Shown: positions 36,501-48,479 of the stretch, in pieces
How the letters are laid out: each line of letters starts with the position of its first letter
Numbering within the stretch: the stretch's first letter is position 1
Assembly: GCF_018320785.1 (NCBI RefSeq)
Contig: NC_054867.1
Coordinates: forward strand, 31,127,855-31,191,854
Source: Cheilinus undulatus
Lineage: Eukaryota > Chordata > Actinopteri > Labriformes > Labridae
Direction: 5' to 3'
Length of the DNA stretch: 64,000 nucleotides
The notes under the pieces: generated by a model
Databases searched by the model: none
Seen by the model: only the letters and a program-made list of their open reading frames with translations
What the model was told of the DNA's origin: nothing
Translations under genes and position numbers: made by a program

Positions 36501-39500
36501 TGCCCTGATACTGCCAATTGGGATTCATGCCTTTAGGCAAAGATTTGGTGAATAACAAAGTGGATCATGTGTTGTGTTTTATATACACCAGTATTTATGA
36601 GGGGCCCCGTCCTACTACAGATGAAAATATAACTGCACATTCTCTATGTCAACCTCACCTTTGTTTCTCCTTCTCTCTGAAGTCCAGGAAGGAGTTGATG
36701 ACTTGGCGCTGAGAGAGGAAACAATATGATCAGTGACCCTGATCAGTCTGTGACATTTTGTCTGACATTTTAAATTGGACCAGCTGTATTACTGGTTTCA
36801 TAGCGTTGACACTTACCAGTTTCTCAGCAGCTGTGTTTTCCACAAACCTGGAGCCATGACCTGGGCTGCCTGGGCAGTGGACTGTGATCCCTGAGAGAAA
36901 AAAAGTTATTCTGCTTGATTTAAGATGTAGTTGATAACCCTTAAACATCTGAGAAGCTGACAAAAGTTGTTTTCTTTTAGTGTTTTTACTTACACCAGGG
37001 GTTCCTCTCCCCATAGAAGACGGTGAAGGCCTCATTAGGGTTGGCCAGACCTACAAAGCACAGGAGGAAAAATACAACACATTCAACACATGAAAACCTA
37101 AAAAGGAAAAAAGGACATACTGCTGAGCAAATGGACAGAAGTTGGCAGCATACAGTTCAGCAACTGCACCATATACACCTCCACAACCAGAGACTAAATT
37201 TAGATACATGAATGTCACAGTGTTTTTGAAGATTATTCTTTTATAGATGTGGTTGTGGATCTTGTTAAATTAGGATACAGTAATATGACTTAATAAATTC
37301 CCAACAGAATTAAATGTACATATGAATGGACATAATAAACAATCATTTTTAACAAAAGATATCACATAATGTCCCAGGCCAAGATATTCACCCTGAGCTG
37401 TGCATTTTTTAATTCTACCCCAGCTCAGGGAATTTTAAAGACTTAAGACCCCCCCAAATACTCTCATTAGTAATTCCTCATTTTATGAAGATACTCAAAT
37501 ACCAAGCAAATTTTAGACAGAAAATAGATTTTTATTGGTTTATTCTCCTCTAATGGACATGAAAAACAACACTTGTCGATATATATCAATATGACAACTC
37601 CTCTGATACAGATAAATCCACAACATGAATTTAAATGATGCCTTTATATGGATTTCTTCATTCCGCTTAATAGGCGATGTAGTAACAATTAAGTGTGTTG
37701 TTGCTATGGCAACAAGCAGTCATATATAGTGTTCTTGGAAAACCAATTTAGAGAAAGGATTAGAGGGAATATTAGATATACAATTTCATCAGACATCTGC
37801 AAACTAAACAAATAAGTAAAAAACAATTACTGACTTCACTTCAAGTAACTGATTGACATTCAGAGTTTAGTGACTTATACACTTTGAAAGATGGTGCAAA
37901 CAGTTATCTATTTACCTTCATCCAGTGCAAAGCCAATGTTTAAGTTTTGGAACTCTGGATGCTTCACAAATGTTTCCATTCCCTTGTGACCCCCAACTTC
38001 TTCATCTAGAAAACAAAGGGAATAAAATGAAACAAAGTTCTCAAGTCATTTCTTTTCTTTCTGATCAAAAAAGTTTTGCTACGCATGTGTCGCTATTGTC
38101 CCAGGCCGTCAGATCGCTCTGTTCTAAAAGTATCATTTGAACCAGTTTTAAGCATAATTTTACCTCGATTAGACTTTGTTCACTTTTAACTTTAAGTTTT
38201 GCTGTGCTTGAAATCTTATTTTACCACGGTCTTGGTGAATACTCGATTCTGATTGGGTCTGGAAATTCCACTGGTGTCCATTAACATCTGATATATATGG
38301 ATGCTGTTTGAACTTCACAAGTAGTTCCGGTCAAAAAATCATTACACTGATCCAAATTAATGCACAGCAGCCGTTAGCTGTTACTCCATTAGGAGTAACT
38401 ATAGCAACCTGAGACAGTCATATTTTCTGAGCAGGGAGTACAGTGCTGCCAGCCTAAGGAGCCTACGGACCGGCATCAACCGTCACTTAACTGACATAAT
38501 GCAAAATGACAGACTCCAGGTTTAAGACCAGTAACGTAAGACGGTCTTATCTTCTGTATCCGATGTACCCCTTGTTTCCAGGCTCACCTTAACACTGAGA
38601 GGTGAGTGTCACTAAAAACCCACTTCCCTCCTGTTCTAACTGCTATAAACTATTGTCAGAAGATTCAAATAACATAAACAAAAGAAAAGAAGCCATTATT
38701 TCTTTGTAGAGCCGAAGGAAACACTTCTGATAAACTGGCATGATAATATCTGCCAAATATTGACGTGTCAAAAGACATCAAAAGTACAAATTAGTGTTAT
38801 CCTTATGAAGGTCTGATCAAACCAAAAATTCAGTCAGGTATCAGTAAACACACCTTAACTAGAGAAGAGGTTTAATGGGGTCAAATAAGTTGAATACAAA
38901 ATAAGTAGGTAGATGAGGAGGGAAAAAAAAAATCTCACCAGGAACAAACATTAAGTGCACAGTGCGCATCAGTTTCCGCCCCTCTGCCCTCAGTCTTCGA
39001 ACAGCCTGGATGTACCTGCAAATAAAAGATGACACAACAGTGTTATGACATTTATAAGAAATAGAGTCTGAGCTGACAGAGTACAGGCTAAGAGGGGCTA
39101 GTGAAAACAGATTTAAAAGTAAAGGTCACAACAACACTAGAGCACAAATCCTGTTTAGTAACAAGTCATCAATGCAGTTTATACCCACTGTATAGTCACA
39201 CATTTCATGTCCTGTGTTCCCCGGGCATAAATGTTGCCCTCTGCATCTTTGAAAGCACTGAAAGCATCGTATTTCCAGTGTTCCTGGAGAAGAGATTCAT
39301 ATCAAATCCATTTTTTTTTCATGTCTGATACAGATAAAAACAGGATTCTAACCATAAACAGAGGTGGAGGTCATACCTGGAAAACAGGCACAACATCTGT
39401 GTGGGAATTCAGTAAAATGGATTTCAGGGCAGGGTTCGTCCCTTCCCATGTCATGATGGAAACGACTCTGCCTGGACAAACCTAGAGGCAGAGGGAACAT

Positions 39501-42500
39501 CAAGAAAAAGGTTACCTTCTAAAAAAGTATTACTACTTTTACGGAAGCGGATTGGGGCCATTTTTGATGGAGAAAATAATTTCGGGCAAGTCGAGATTAA
39601 AGTCGAAATGATGAGAATAAAGTCAAAATGACGAGAATAAAGTCGAAATTTCGAGAATAAAGTTGAAACACAATTTCGAGATTACAGTCGAAATAACGAG
39701 AAAAAGTCAAAACTTTATTAGCGGATCATAGACGCTGCGTGTTTATGTGGCAAAGAGAGAATCTCTTTGTTGTTAAATCCAATAATGAGGTATAATTTCA
39801 CATATTCATTGATATGAAGCATTTTGTAGAGACAGTCATGACTCTCTGTTATTGTCTTAAATACTCATACATTAGCAGGAGCACAGCAGTGCTCATGTCT
39901 CTCTTCCTCTTCCGTCTGATCACCTGTAGATCAGACAGGTGACAGACTCAGCCTCGTTACGTAATGGGAGAGCGAAGGGAGATTGATCACTCGTTTATTG
40001 ATCATAGACAAGTTGCTGCTAATGACAAAATGTTAAAAAAGGCAAAAAATGAACACTTTGTCACATGTTGTTAAATGGAAACTCTAGTTAACAGTAGGCT
40101 ATTGTGTATGATACATAAAGGAAATGTTACCTGCAAAACGCCATATACACGACGTACATTACATTTTTGTATGGAATTTAGAAATAAAAATCCCCATGTT
40201 TTCATTGCTGCTTTCATGCAGTGCTTTTTTTCATGTATGCTTCCCTTCAGATATGTCAGTAGATTTGTTTATATTGATGTTGTCTATCCCACCACAACAA
40301 ACAATGATCAATAAACAACTGATGAATCTCCCTTCGCTCTCCCATTACCGAGGCTGAGTCTGTCACCTGTGCGTCTCTACAGGTGATCAGACAGAGGAAG
40401 ACAAAGCTGTTCTGTCTCCTGCTAATGCATAAGTATGTAAGACAATAACAGAGGACCTGACTGTCTCTACAATACACCTTGTGCCTCATATCAATGAATA
40501 TATGAAATTATACCTCATTATTGGATTTAACAACAAAGAGATCCTCTCTTTGCCACATAAACACAATGTCTATGATCGGCTGTTAGTAAAAACAAGTTTT
40601 GACTTTTTCTTGTCATTTGATTTGATTTAATCTCGACTTACCCAAAAATATTTTCTCCATCAAAAATGACCCTAATCTGCTTCCACACTACTCTGTTTGT
40701 ACATAAAGTTACTACAATCTCTGACACACACCTCAATCTTTTTCATGGGTAGCCCAAGCTCCCCTGCAATCCTGTCCAGGAACTTTAGAGCAGCATCTGT
40801 AAATTAACAAACAGAGCAGAAAAGTCTCTTCAATATTATAAAGTGGGCATTGTGGTAATTGAGCCCTGTTGTAACCCTGTAACATCCCAAAAAACTCAAT
40901 CAGAACCATGGTTGAAAAGTAACTAACGATATTTACTGAAATTACTGTAACTGAGTAGTTTTTTGGGTACTTGCACTTTTGTTGAGTACATTTTGAAATC
41001 AATGCTTTTACTTCTACTTAAGTATGTTTTAACTAGAGTAACTGTACTTGTACTTAGTAAAGTGAAATCCAAAATTTGTGTCTTAACACACTAGATATGT
41101 TGGAATACTGTTGCAGTAAACATGTGAAAACACCGAGATCTACATGTAACTAAATTTTGGTTTTCGATTGTCAAAAAGTTTTTCATCTCTTTCCTGGCTG
41201 GGTTTAATTTGGGTGGGGCAAATATGTGATGTCACCAGCCCACAGTGGGAAATGACCCCGCTCCTCTCGCAGAGCAGTTAATCTCAGTACAGTCTGTTGT
41301 TAGCTGATGTCACTGCCTGTATTGAAAGTTTTTGATGTGAGACACATTTGTACAATAAGTGAGGTCATCCCGTGAGTTAGACTTTTCACCTTTGACTTTA
41401 GGTGGTCCTAAAGGGTGCAAAGTACATATTCTTCATCAGTATCCATTACCTTGCTATATGGTTCAGTCTCTGCTTTATTCCTGCCAGAGGAGACCCACCT
41501 TATCACAGATTTCCAACAGTAAGGGCCTGTGTACATGGCCAGCTTTTTTAAGCGCTGGCAGCGTTCATTTCTAATTCAAAACAAATGCAGTCCAGTGTCA
41601 TGAGCAATTTGCGCCCTGGCCAGAAAAAATGCCCTCAGCATCAGCTGTTCTTGTTGCCACGCTTAAAATGCTTTCGGTTGAAAACCGTTTAAATTTTGGA
41701 ACAGCATTGCACTCGTCACTGTCACTTCTTCCTCACTTGCCAAACAAAATCAAAAAAGGGGCAGGACTTCTCACAATAGCAGAAAAGAAACCGATCTAAC
41801 TCGTCTTTCTTCTAATTTTCAGGGTGCAGCTGCTGCTTGTGTCAGGACAGAATTCCTTTATATTGCCTGCATTTCTGTGTAAAATTTCCTTGAAATACAG
41901 GTAGAGCAATTTTATACTGTATGTTACAGATTCTACCGAGGAAAGTGGGAGTCATTTTTTGCCTCTGCTACAAAATCTAATTGAACAAATTTTTGTAGTT
42001 CACTTATATTTGATGCTGTCTAGTGTTCTCTTTCAAGACTTTCTTTATCCATCCATTATCTACACCTCTTATCAGGTTTGGTGTTGCAGGGGGTGAGAGG
42101 TGGGGTACACCCTGTACTGGTTGCCAGTCAATCACAGGGAGAATTTCCTTCATGATCAATAAAAATATGTCTTATCTTACCAGAACAGCTCAATTTTTGG
42201 CTGTTTCAAGACACAAAGCTTGTTACATAACTGGAAGTATTTAATGTCTAACAGGCACGGATAAGAACTGGACTCTGACATATCATAGCACCTGAACTGA
42301 CACCAGTGAAACGGAAGCATAGAAGTCACACTTTAACATGGTTTAATATTACACTTTTCCAAAGATGATTTTTAAACATAGGTAACTAAAGTGAAATGTT
42401 GGGATAATTATACAAATTGTAAGTGAATCAACACCTTGTAGTTTCCTTTCAATATTCTTACAACTTGAATTCTTCCCTCCTTAAACAGCTTAAGACGTAA

Positions 42501-42711
42501 ACAGTTGGTAGACGGAAATCTGTCAGTGATATTCCCAAAAGGACATGGCCATGATCGAAGCACACAGTAGTGAAGATTTCTCACCATAGTCCGGCTCTGG
42601 GTGGACAGTTTTGAGGCGGAGGTACTCTCTAAAAAGACTCACTGAGGGGTCTTCTCCCTCAGGTGAGCTCTGTCCGCCTCCCACACCTGGACCATCTTTG
42701 TCAGGCAACAT
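30599..42711 (-). CDS. acy1: acy1, aminoacylase-1 (14 coding exons, 419 aa)
   Basis: This is a cytosolic M20-family zinc enzyme that hydrolyses N-acyl (mainly N-acetyl) L-amino acids to free amino acids. The coding exons are 42711-42585, 40796-40732, 39481-39377, 39283-39189, 39015-38939, 38005-37916, 37050-36994, 36890-36817, 36708-36659, 34236-34092, 33929-33861, 31553-31474, 30962-30902 and 30763-30599. All have AG/GT borders, and phases add to 1260 nt with no stop (human protein 408 aa). The start ATG has context ACCACCATG and an in-frame stop upstream. Catalytic and metal residues are all present: His91 and Asp93 in NSHTDVVP, Asp124 in GTQDMKC, Glu158/Glu159 in PDEEVGGH, Glu186 in ALDEG, His217 in PGHGSRF and His384 in LLHDHNE. 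The exon 4 donor must be GTGGGT to keep frame (Gln-Tyr junction). Paired with abhd14a upstream, as in mammals. Confidence 0.95.
32426..32570 (-). mobile_element. tRNA-derived SINE in an acy1 intron, perfect 16-bp target duplication
   Basis: TTCTCTTCCTACTCCT occurs exactly at 32410-32425 and 32571-32586, bracketing the element. On the minus strand it has a B box CGTTCGATTCC (32544-32534), a tRNA-like head GGGCGCGCCGTGTCGCAGGC and a 3' end ...AATAAAGGCAAAAAGGCC. The perfect duplication points to a fairly recent insertion, in the intron between coding exons 11 and 12 (31554-33860). Confidence 0.9.
35984..36030 (+). repeat. SINE tail fragment
   Basis: CTCTACTCTATCCACTTTCC followed by TGTCTCTTAAATAAAGGCAT matches the 3' part of the SINE at 13519-13692. 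The tRNA-like head is missing. It lies in the acy1 intron 34237-36658. Confidence 0.55.
39541..40689. mobile_element. Large foldback element filling an acy1 intron
   Basis: The left end GGAAGCGGATTGGGGCCATT and the right end reverse-complemented GGAAGCAGATTAGGGTCATT start arms of about 470 bp (39541-40012) and 400 bp (40290-40689). The arms stay aligned through TGTTTATGTGGCAAAGAGAG, TCTTTGTTGTTAAATCCAAT and AATGGGAGAGCGAAGGGAGA. The loop is about 280 bp. The left arm has extra units of GAGAATAAAGTCGAAAT-like sequence (39608-39665) absent from the right arm. No transposase and no clear target duplication are seen. The host intron is 39482-40731, so only about 100 bp of it is not element. Confidence 0.85.
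40908..41070. repeat. Common teleost AGTACTT-rich dispersed repeat
   Basis: GTTGAAAAGTAACTAACGAT, then TTTACTGAAATTACTGTAAC, GGGTACTTGCACTTTTGTTG and CTTTTACTTCTACTTAAGTA give the layout of a very frequent fish repeat. It lies in the acy1 intron 40797-42584. Confidence 0.6.
41522..41965. repeat. Dispersed repeat, copy 2 (first copy at 11090-11515)
   Basis: The blocks GCGCTGGCAGCGTTCATTTC, AAATGCCCTCAGCATCAGCT, GGTTGAAAACCGTTTAAATT and TTCTACCGAGGAAAGTGGGA correspond in order to 11090-11515. There is no coding content. Confidence 0.6.
42045..42140. repeat. Common fish repeat (CATCCATTATCTACACC...)
   Basis: CATCCATTATCTACACCTCT is followed by GGTGAGAGGTGGGGTACACC and GGTTGCCAGTCAATCACAGG. This is a degenerate copy of a widespread teleost sequence of uncertain class. 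Confidence 0.6.
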
Positions 42712-43186
42712 GGTGGTCTTTATCTACCCCTATGAGGACACACAGATTGAAATGTTGATTCATTTAAAAAAAAAAACATGAAGTAGCATAGCAAGCACAA
42801 CTTAAACATTTTAGATTGTCTCGTCGAAAAAAAATGCCTTCTGAGTTGTTCACCTCAACCGAAAGAACGAGTCAATATAATTAATAGCTCATTTTATACC
42901 GATGGTTGTTTATTCAAACCCTTCGGGTGCTCGCTGATCACATAAACATTAGCCGAAGCTGTAAACAGCAGCTGCTGCAGGATCAGTTCTGATGCTAAAA
43001 CTGCTAGCTCGCCTTGTGGTCAACTTATTATTCTCTCGCGAGCCGCAGAACAAGCTACAGCTTCCTTTTAGCCGTTAGCTAACTAGCTTAAAGTATGGGG
43101 CGTCAAACGCTGATTTCATGACAGCGAACAACGTAAATTTAACGAATCACAGTTTTCTTTAACATATTATGACAAACAGTACTCAC

Positions 43187-43262
43187 CCTGTGCCGTGAAC
43201 GTGCTTGTCAGGTGAGCAGCTTTCCTCTAAGCTGACAGCAGCTGATTGACCTTCAAAATAAA
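43187..43262 (-). other. acy1: acy1 non-coding first exon and promoter region
   Basis: Minus-strand GAACGTTCACGGCACAGG-like sequence ends at a consensus donor GTGAGT (43186-43181). A good acceptor TCCTCATAG precedes the coding exon, giving a 5'UTR start of that exon at 42729. The surrounding 42900-43270 is locally CpG-richer. The exact 5' end is a guess. Confidence 0.5.
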
Positions 43263-43485
43263 AGACCCGGCCCAGGAGGTTTACCGTTACGTTAAAAAAA
43301 ACCCAACAAAACAGAATAAAATTAAGTAAAATGAGAAAATATATAACATGAAATTGTCCCGTTTCTAGTTTAACAAAGACAACTAGCTTCACCTAAAATA
43401 AGATCTCTGAAATATTTTTAAAATATCTCTGGACTTCATTCTATATATATCAATCAACCGAAATACAAACAATTTAAACAATTTT

Positions 43486-43491
43486 TTTATT
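43486..43491 (-). terminator. abhd14a: Candidate abhd14a polyadenylation signal
   Basis: A minus-strand AATAAA lies about 710 bp after the abhd14a stop and about 225 bp before the proposed acy1 first exon. It is the only canonical hexamer I found between the two genes. Confidence 0.4.
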
Positions 43492-44201
43492 ATTATTTTA
43501 AGCTATGCATATTCGTCCTTTTTTAAGTTTGTTCTTTGCATGATTGTCCAAACGTATTGCAAATATATTACATCTAACTTTATCTCCAATATATACATAC
43601 ATGTGTTTTTAATCAACTTGTATGTTCAATATTCTTTTAAACTTTTTTTCAGTACTCCTGTTAAAATACAACAAGACCTTTCTTGACAGCAAGGATGTTA
43701 AATAGCTCTCAATATAAAAACTGTCAGATGAGTAGCAAACAGAAGCTTTTCAAACACAGACACCTGCTACATTTGCATATTTGCAGAGACCTACACCACA
43801 CCTACAAAAATGGAAACAGTAAGGAAACACATTCAGTGGTTTTACATGCAAAGACAAACATAAAACACATAAAAGTCCCCACTATACTGTACAAGCCTTA
43901 AGTTATTTTTGAAATAAGATCATGTGAGCAAGTTCCATATTTTGAGTGACTGTACAGGAAACTAAAAAAGTGCTTATATGGAAACATATGGAATACAATA
44001 CTATTATCTGTTACAACAAGATTTGACATGCCATTGTCATGTAGTACACTCTGCTCCCACAACAATGTCCTTTGCTTCAGGAAGTAATATGAGAGCTCAG
44101 TCCTTAAGATAGATCAACACTTTGTCTTCATATTCATTCATCACCATTTTATCACTTCCTTATTTTGTCTTCTTCTTTCTTCTTATTCTCAGTTATTCAT
44201 C

Positions 44202-46783
44202 TCACTTTAGTTTACTGAGAAAGTCAATCAATCCTTGGTGAAATTCTCTGGGTTTGTCCATGTAGCAAGCGTGGCGGGCTCCCTCTAACCTAAGCACAAA
44301 GTGATGTGGAAGCTGTATGAGGTTCTTGTGGGACTGTGCACCCAGATTTGTGTCCAGAGCTCCGTAAACAATCAGGGTGGGGGTCTTAAAAAGAAAACAG
44401 GAGCAGAATACCATCAGGCTGGACATTGTCAAAACTTGCATATCATTAAAAAAAGAAAGTGATAGTGACAGAAATATGAAAAAGGTTCATACAACAAAGA
44501 TTATTATATAAAACTATATAATAACAAGACTTTAGAGAAATACTTTGTTTTATTTTCACAATTAGGCATGCTCTTTATCAGGGTATGGACAGAAAATCTG
44601 ACATTAAATGTAATACTTCGTAATACCTTTTTCTCAAAACCCTCTTTAAAAATTTTAAGACTATCGCAATTATAATTTCTAACTGGTTACATTAGCGACA
44701 TGATTTAGTAAATGTTTTGTGCTGATTGTAGGATAAAACTTTAACAACATATAAAAGGCCAGTACTATTTCTTATTGTAGTATGCACCTTTAGCTTTCTT
44801 GAAGCATTTTGAGAAACTTTTTTTTTTTTTTTTTTAACAAGTTCTGCACTTCAGTTGAAAATACAAAGTAGAACCGCATGCATTTACATTTTGAGAAAAA
44901 AAATTACATGGCATTAGATTTTGAAGCATTAGCATATCTATGACCACTTTACTGTTGCGGCTGATAAAATATAGCTACTATAGTTGAGTTATAGTAATTT
45001 TGAATATCAGTCAGAGTTTCAAAACAGCATAACTTGATTAAAATAAAATATAAACCAAAAGCACAAAAACTAATAACAGCCATGTTTGGTGAATCGTTTT
45101 AAAGGACCTTAAAATGTAACACCTTAATCTTGCATTTAAGACATTTGAATACTTTTATAAGCCTAAATTTGTGCTAAATAGTTTTTTAAATGTTAAATAC
45201 TCTTTAAGACCCCACAGAAAACATTAATGTTACAACTAGTAAATTGTTAGAAAATATTTCTAAGCTAACCAGGAAACAAAAAAAATTACTAGCATTGGAC
45301 AATTAACAGAAATTTGACTGGAAAATAATGAACCGAATGCTTTATGGTTCAAGTATTTGTTTTCATAGTTGTACTTCAAAGCATATCAACTTCTTACTTG
45401 TAAGATGTGGGTTGAAGACGGTAAGTCAAAAAACCCAAAGAACATCAGTGTTATACTGGATTTTATTAGAAACTGTAAAAGGTATTTTTTTAACAATTCA
45501 CACAAAAGTAATTTCAGTAGTAATAAAAATGGTTGCTCTAAATCCCAAAACGATTACATTATTATTATTATTATTACTTATCCAAGGATACTTACTGGAA
45601 TACTTTGGTACTGCTGTGGAGTGTAACTTCGGGTGCCGACTGGTGCTATGGGAATGAAGCCGTGTAGCTGAGCATTGTTCTTGATGAGGAATGGGATGGA
45701 GTAGTGCCCACTCATGGAAGGGCTTAAAAGCACAGGTGCCCTGATGCCCAGGGACTCCATGAACCTTGAAATTAGGTCAACACGATTCTGATCTGTTTTC
45801 AAAGCCTCTGAGTCTGGTGACTTTCCATACCCTAAAAAGAAGAAAAATTCCAAGCTCACTTGACCCCTTTTTTAATAAGTTTTGGTTGGACTTGTGATGA
45901 GAGTTGGCAGAGACCATTAGCTAGAGAACACTTAATTGCAGTACCGTCTTACTTAATTATCTGCAAATATACAACTTGGGATTGAGCAGACAAAATGCCA
46001 TCTTCATAAATGTCTTGGCACACTTGGCAACCCAGCAAATGAAAATGTGAAGCTCTGGTTTTTGTAGGAACCTATACAACATTCCCTTTCAGTCATCTAA
46101 CACCAGTAAGTAACCTAAACGCCATATGTATTTTTGTTGTGGTAATAATTCTGCCCAAAATCATACATATGAAGACGTTTTGTGTGTAATTTAGTTATGG
46201 GCATACCTGGTAGGTCCATTGCTAAGGCCTGATATCCATGAGTTGCCAGAAGAGCCATTGTGCCAAGTTCTTCCCAGGTTTTGGACGTAAATGCCTGGCC
46301 ATGGAGAAGAACCACTTGCAGCCTGCCAAGACAGATTTGTTTTCTGATTACTTCCTGTTCACAAGTTTTCAAGAAAAAAGCATTTACAGTGGTATCTACA
46401 AAACTCTGGTGCGTGTAGACAGCTGACTTTCTTTGTCTAGTAACATTGTTTTAAAATAAAGATAACAAGAACAAAGCACATAATCAGAAAATATGCATTA
46501 ATATGTATTAACTATTATTGGGTCACCTTGGTAATATCTGTCGTCCAGCACCATCAATAGGTAGAGCTTCCCTGAAGAACAGTGGAGGGTCTCCAGGAAG
46601 CTGTCCGGTGCGGATTGACACGTTGATGGTTGGGATTGCTGGAGTAGACATCATCCCAATTCTCTGAGCCTCTAGAGACGGCTCCATGCTGCCCTGGCGG
46701 ATTGAGGGCAGCAGCAAGTACAGTAGCAATGTGGCCAACAACACCAGGCCCAGGACAACGAGACGATTACGAAGGAAATTCAT
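44202..46783 (-). CDS. abhd14a: abhd14a, alpha/beta hydrolase domain protein 14A (4 coding exons, 263 aa)
   Basis: The exons are 46783-46527, 46322-46207, 45831-45596 and 44384-44202. All have AG/GT borders and the phases sum to 792 nt. Residues 8-26 (VVLGLVLLATLLLYLLL) are an N-terminal membrane anchor, the feature that separates ABHD14A from the soluble ABHD14B. The hydrolase fold follows: the VVLLHGQAF oxyanion strand, the DLPGYGKSP turn, the nucleophile Ser163 in SPSMSGHYS (the family uses S-x-S-x-S rather than G-x-S-x-G), Asp214 in IVYGALDTN and His241 in EGARHACY. The length is close to the human 271. The physiological substrate is not established. An acceptor at 46802 gives a short 5'UTR in the first coding exon. 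Adjacent acy1 on the same strand repeats the mammalian ABHD14A-ACY1 pair. Confidence 0.93.
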
Positions 46784-47074
46784 TTCTTCCTGATGTAAGA
46801 TCTGGGAGAAGTTGGAAATGAGTGGTGAGAAAAAGAAACAGACACAAAATAGACCCCACGAAATGTAATCCGTTAAAGCATAGTTAATCCCCCTAAAGAG
46901 GGGTGAAACATTATGTAGGATAGGGGTTAAGTGTTCAATGTAATTCAACCAAAATATGCAAGAAAGCTAACATTAGCTCGATTTTACACTGGTATCTCAT
47001 AGCTAGCGTTGGATACAATGGGAAATGACAGGGGATTGGATGCAGCAAGGATGTAGCTCCAGAGGGAGGCATAC

Positions 47075-47200
47075 CTACACAGATGAGACAAATACTGACA
47101 CGATCACAGACAGAGAGACGAGACCTTCTGCGTAATCTTTATGTCTTCCACATGTCTGGCTGCTGCTGATGCTAAATGTTGATAAAAGGCTTCGCGTCCA
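47075..47200 (-). other. abhd14a: abhd14a non-coding first exon and promoter region (right edge approximate)
   Basis: Minus-strand CATCTGTGTAG is followed by a donor GTATGC (47074 downward). It would splice to the acceptor TTCTCCCAG just before 46801. No TATA box is obvious. The placement rests only on splice-site quality. Confidence 0.4.
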
Positions 47201-47734
47201 CGTTAGTAGTAGCTAGCTTTTTTAACTGATAGAAATAGTGAACTTAGCCTAATGCTCGCTAATATGTTCATTTTGACGGTCAGTGAACTATCTGTGTATC
47301 TCTTCCATCCTCGTTAAACTTAAAAAATATCATTTAAACTGCGAGTAAAGCGTTAAAAGATTAAGCCGAAAGGCTTAGAAATGTTATGACTCGTTTGCTG
47401 CATCATACAACCACCGCAGTGTACAGCATTTGTTTTAGCCGGACCACATTAAAAGCTGCACAACAACACTCAGCAACACATACCGTCACGTCCTGTGGAA
47501 GCGCTGACAAAACCAAAACACATGTAATTTGTTTAAGACTATATGTCTGTACGATTAAAGTTATGTTATAAATGGGTAACACTTTAGATAAAGGTACAGA
47601 TCTAACTATTAATTAACTACTTATTAGCATGCTAATTTGTAACAAACTAGCTGCCCAGTAGTCATTATTAAGAGCTTATTTGTACCACATTCTACAAGAT
47701 GAAAAATGCACAACTAACAGCTAACTAATAATTT

Positions 47735-48415
47735 TCCCTTAATAACCTCCTTATTACTGCATATTAACATTAAGTTAGGAAGTTGTTTCACATTAACTAT
47801 GATCTTGATATGCTTTGCTTAGTATGGCCCTTATAAGGATGTATTACCACAGGAATAGTTTTTCTCTCTTTATTACTTTGAATAAGTATGGTCTATTGTA
47901 ATGAAACAACGCATAACATCTCTATTCTTAGCAATGTCCAGAAAACTCTTAATTTAACCTTCAGGGTATGTTTCACATTTAGTAACTAGTAATTTTTCCA
48001 TATTCTGAAATTGTCCCTTTTACAATTAATAATCCAGTATAGCATACAACAAATGCAATTGATGGAGCATATTCTTCTGAAATTTAGTAATAACTCATTT
48101 TTCAGTTCCTGGCAAGTGAAATGGTTGTATTATAATGCACCTTTAATGTTGTATAACCAAAGCTATAAACACTTGTGACTATTTGCAATGCCCCATGACA
48201 GTTTAACTAGGAGTTATTTGGACATTACTAAGACTAAAAATGTTATGACTTACTTCATGTGAATAAATCATACATATTCAGTGTAATTAAGGTAGGAGAA
48301 CTATTCATGTGGTAAAACCACCATACCAGGGTTATACTAAGCAAAACATATCAAGATCAAAACTACTGTGAAACAAATTTGTTTTAAATATGCAGTAATA
48401 AGGAGGTTCGGTTAA
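47735..48415. repeat. Foldback element between abhd14a and hyal2
   Basis: CCTCCTTATTACTGCATATT, then GTTTCACATTAACTATGATC and TTGATATGCTTTGCTTAGTA (47746-47823) recur inverted at about 48318-48407 with good identity. This gives arms of about 85-90 bp around a ~490-bp AT-rich loop. The sequence left of it (GGGTAACACTTTAGATAAAG, 47574) resembles the end of a known fish foldback family, so the whole element may start near 47574. It contains no ORF. Confidence 0.75.
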
Positions 48416-48479
48416 AGTTGGAGCCATGTCTGCACTTTGGATGGGAAAAATATGTTATTGGTGCATCCCTAGTAAAAAA

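Noticed and set aside
44202-46783. abhd14b instead of abhd14a
   Set aside because: An N-terminal membrane anchor is present and the length is 263, not about 210.
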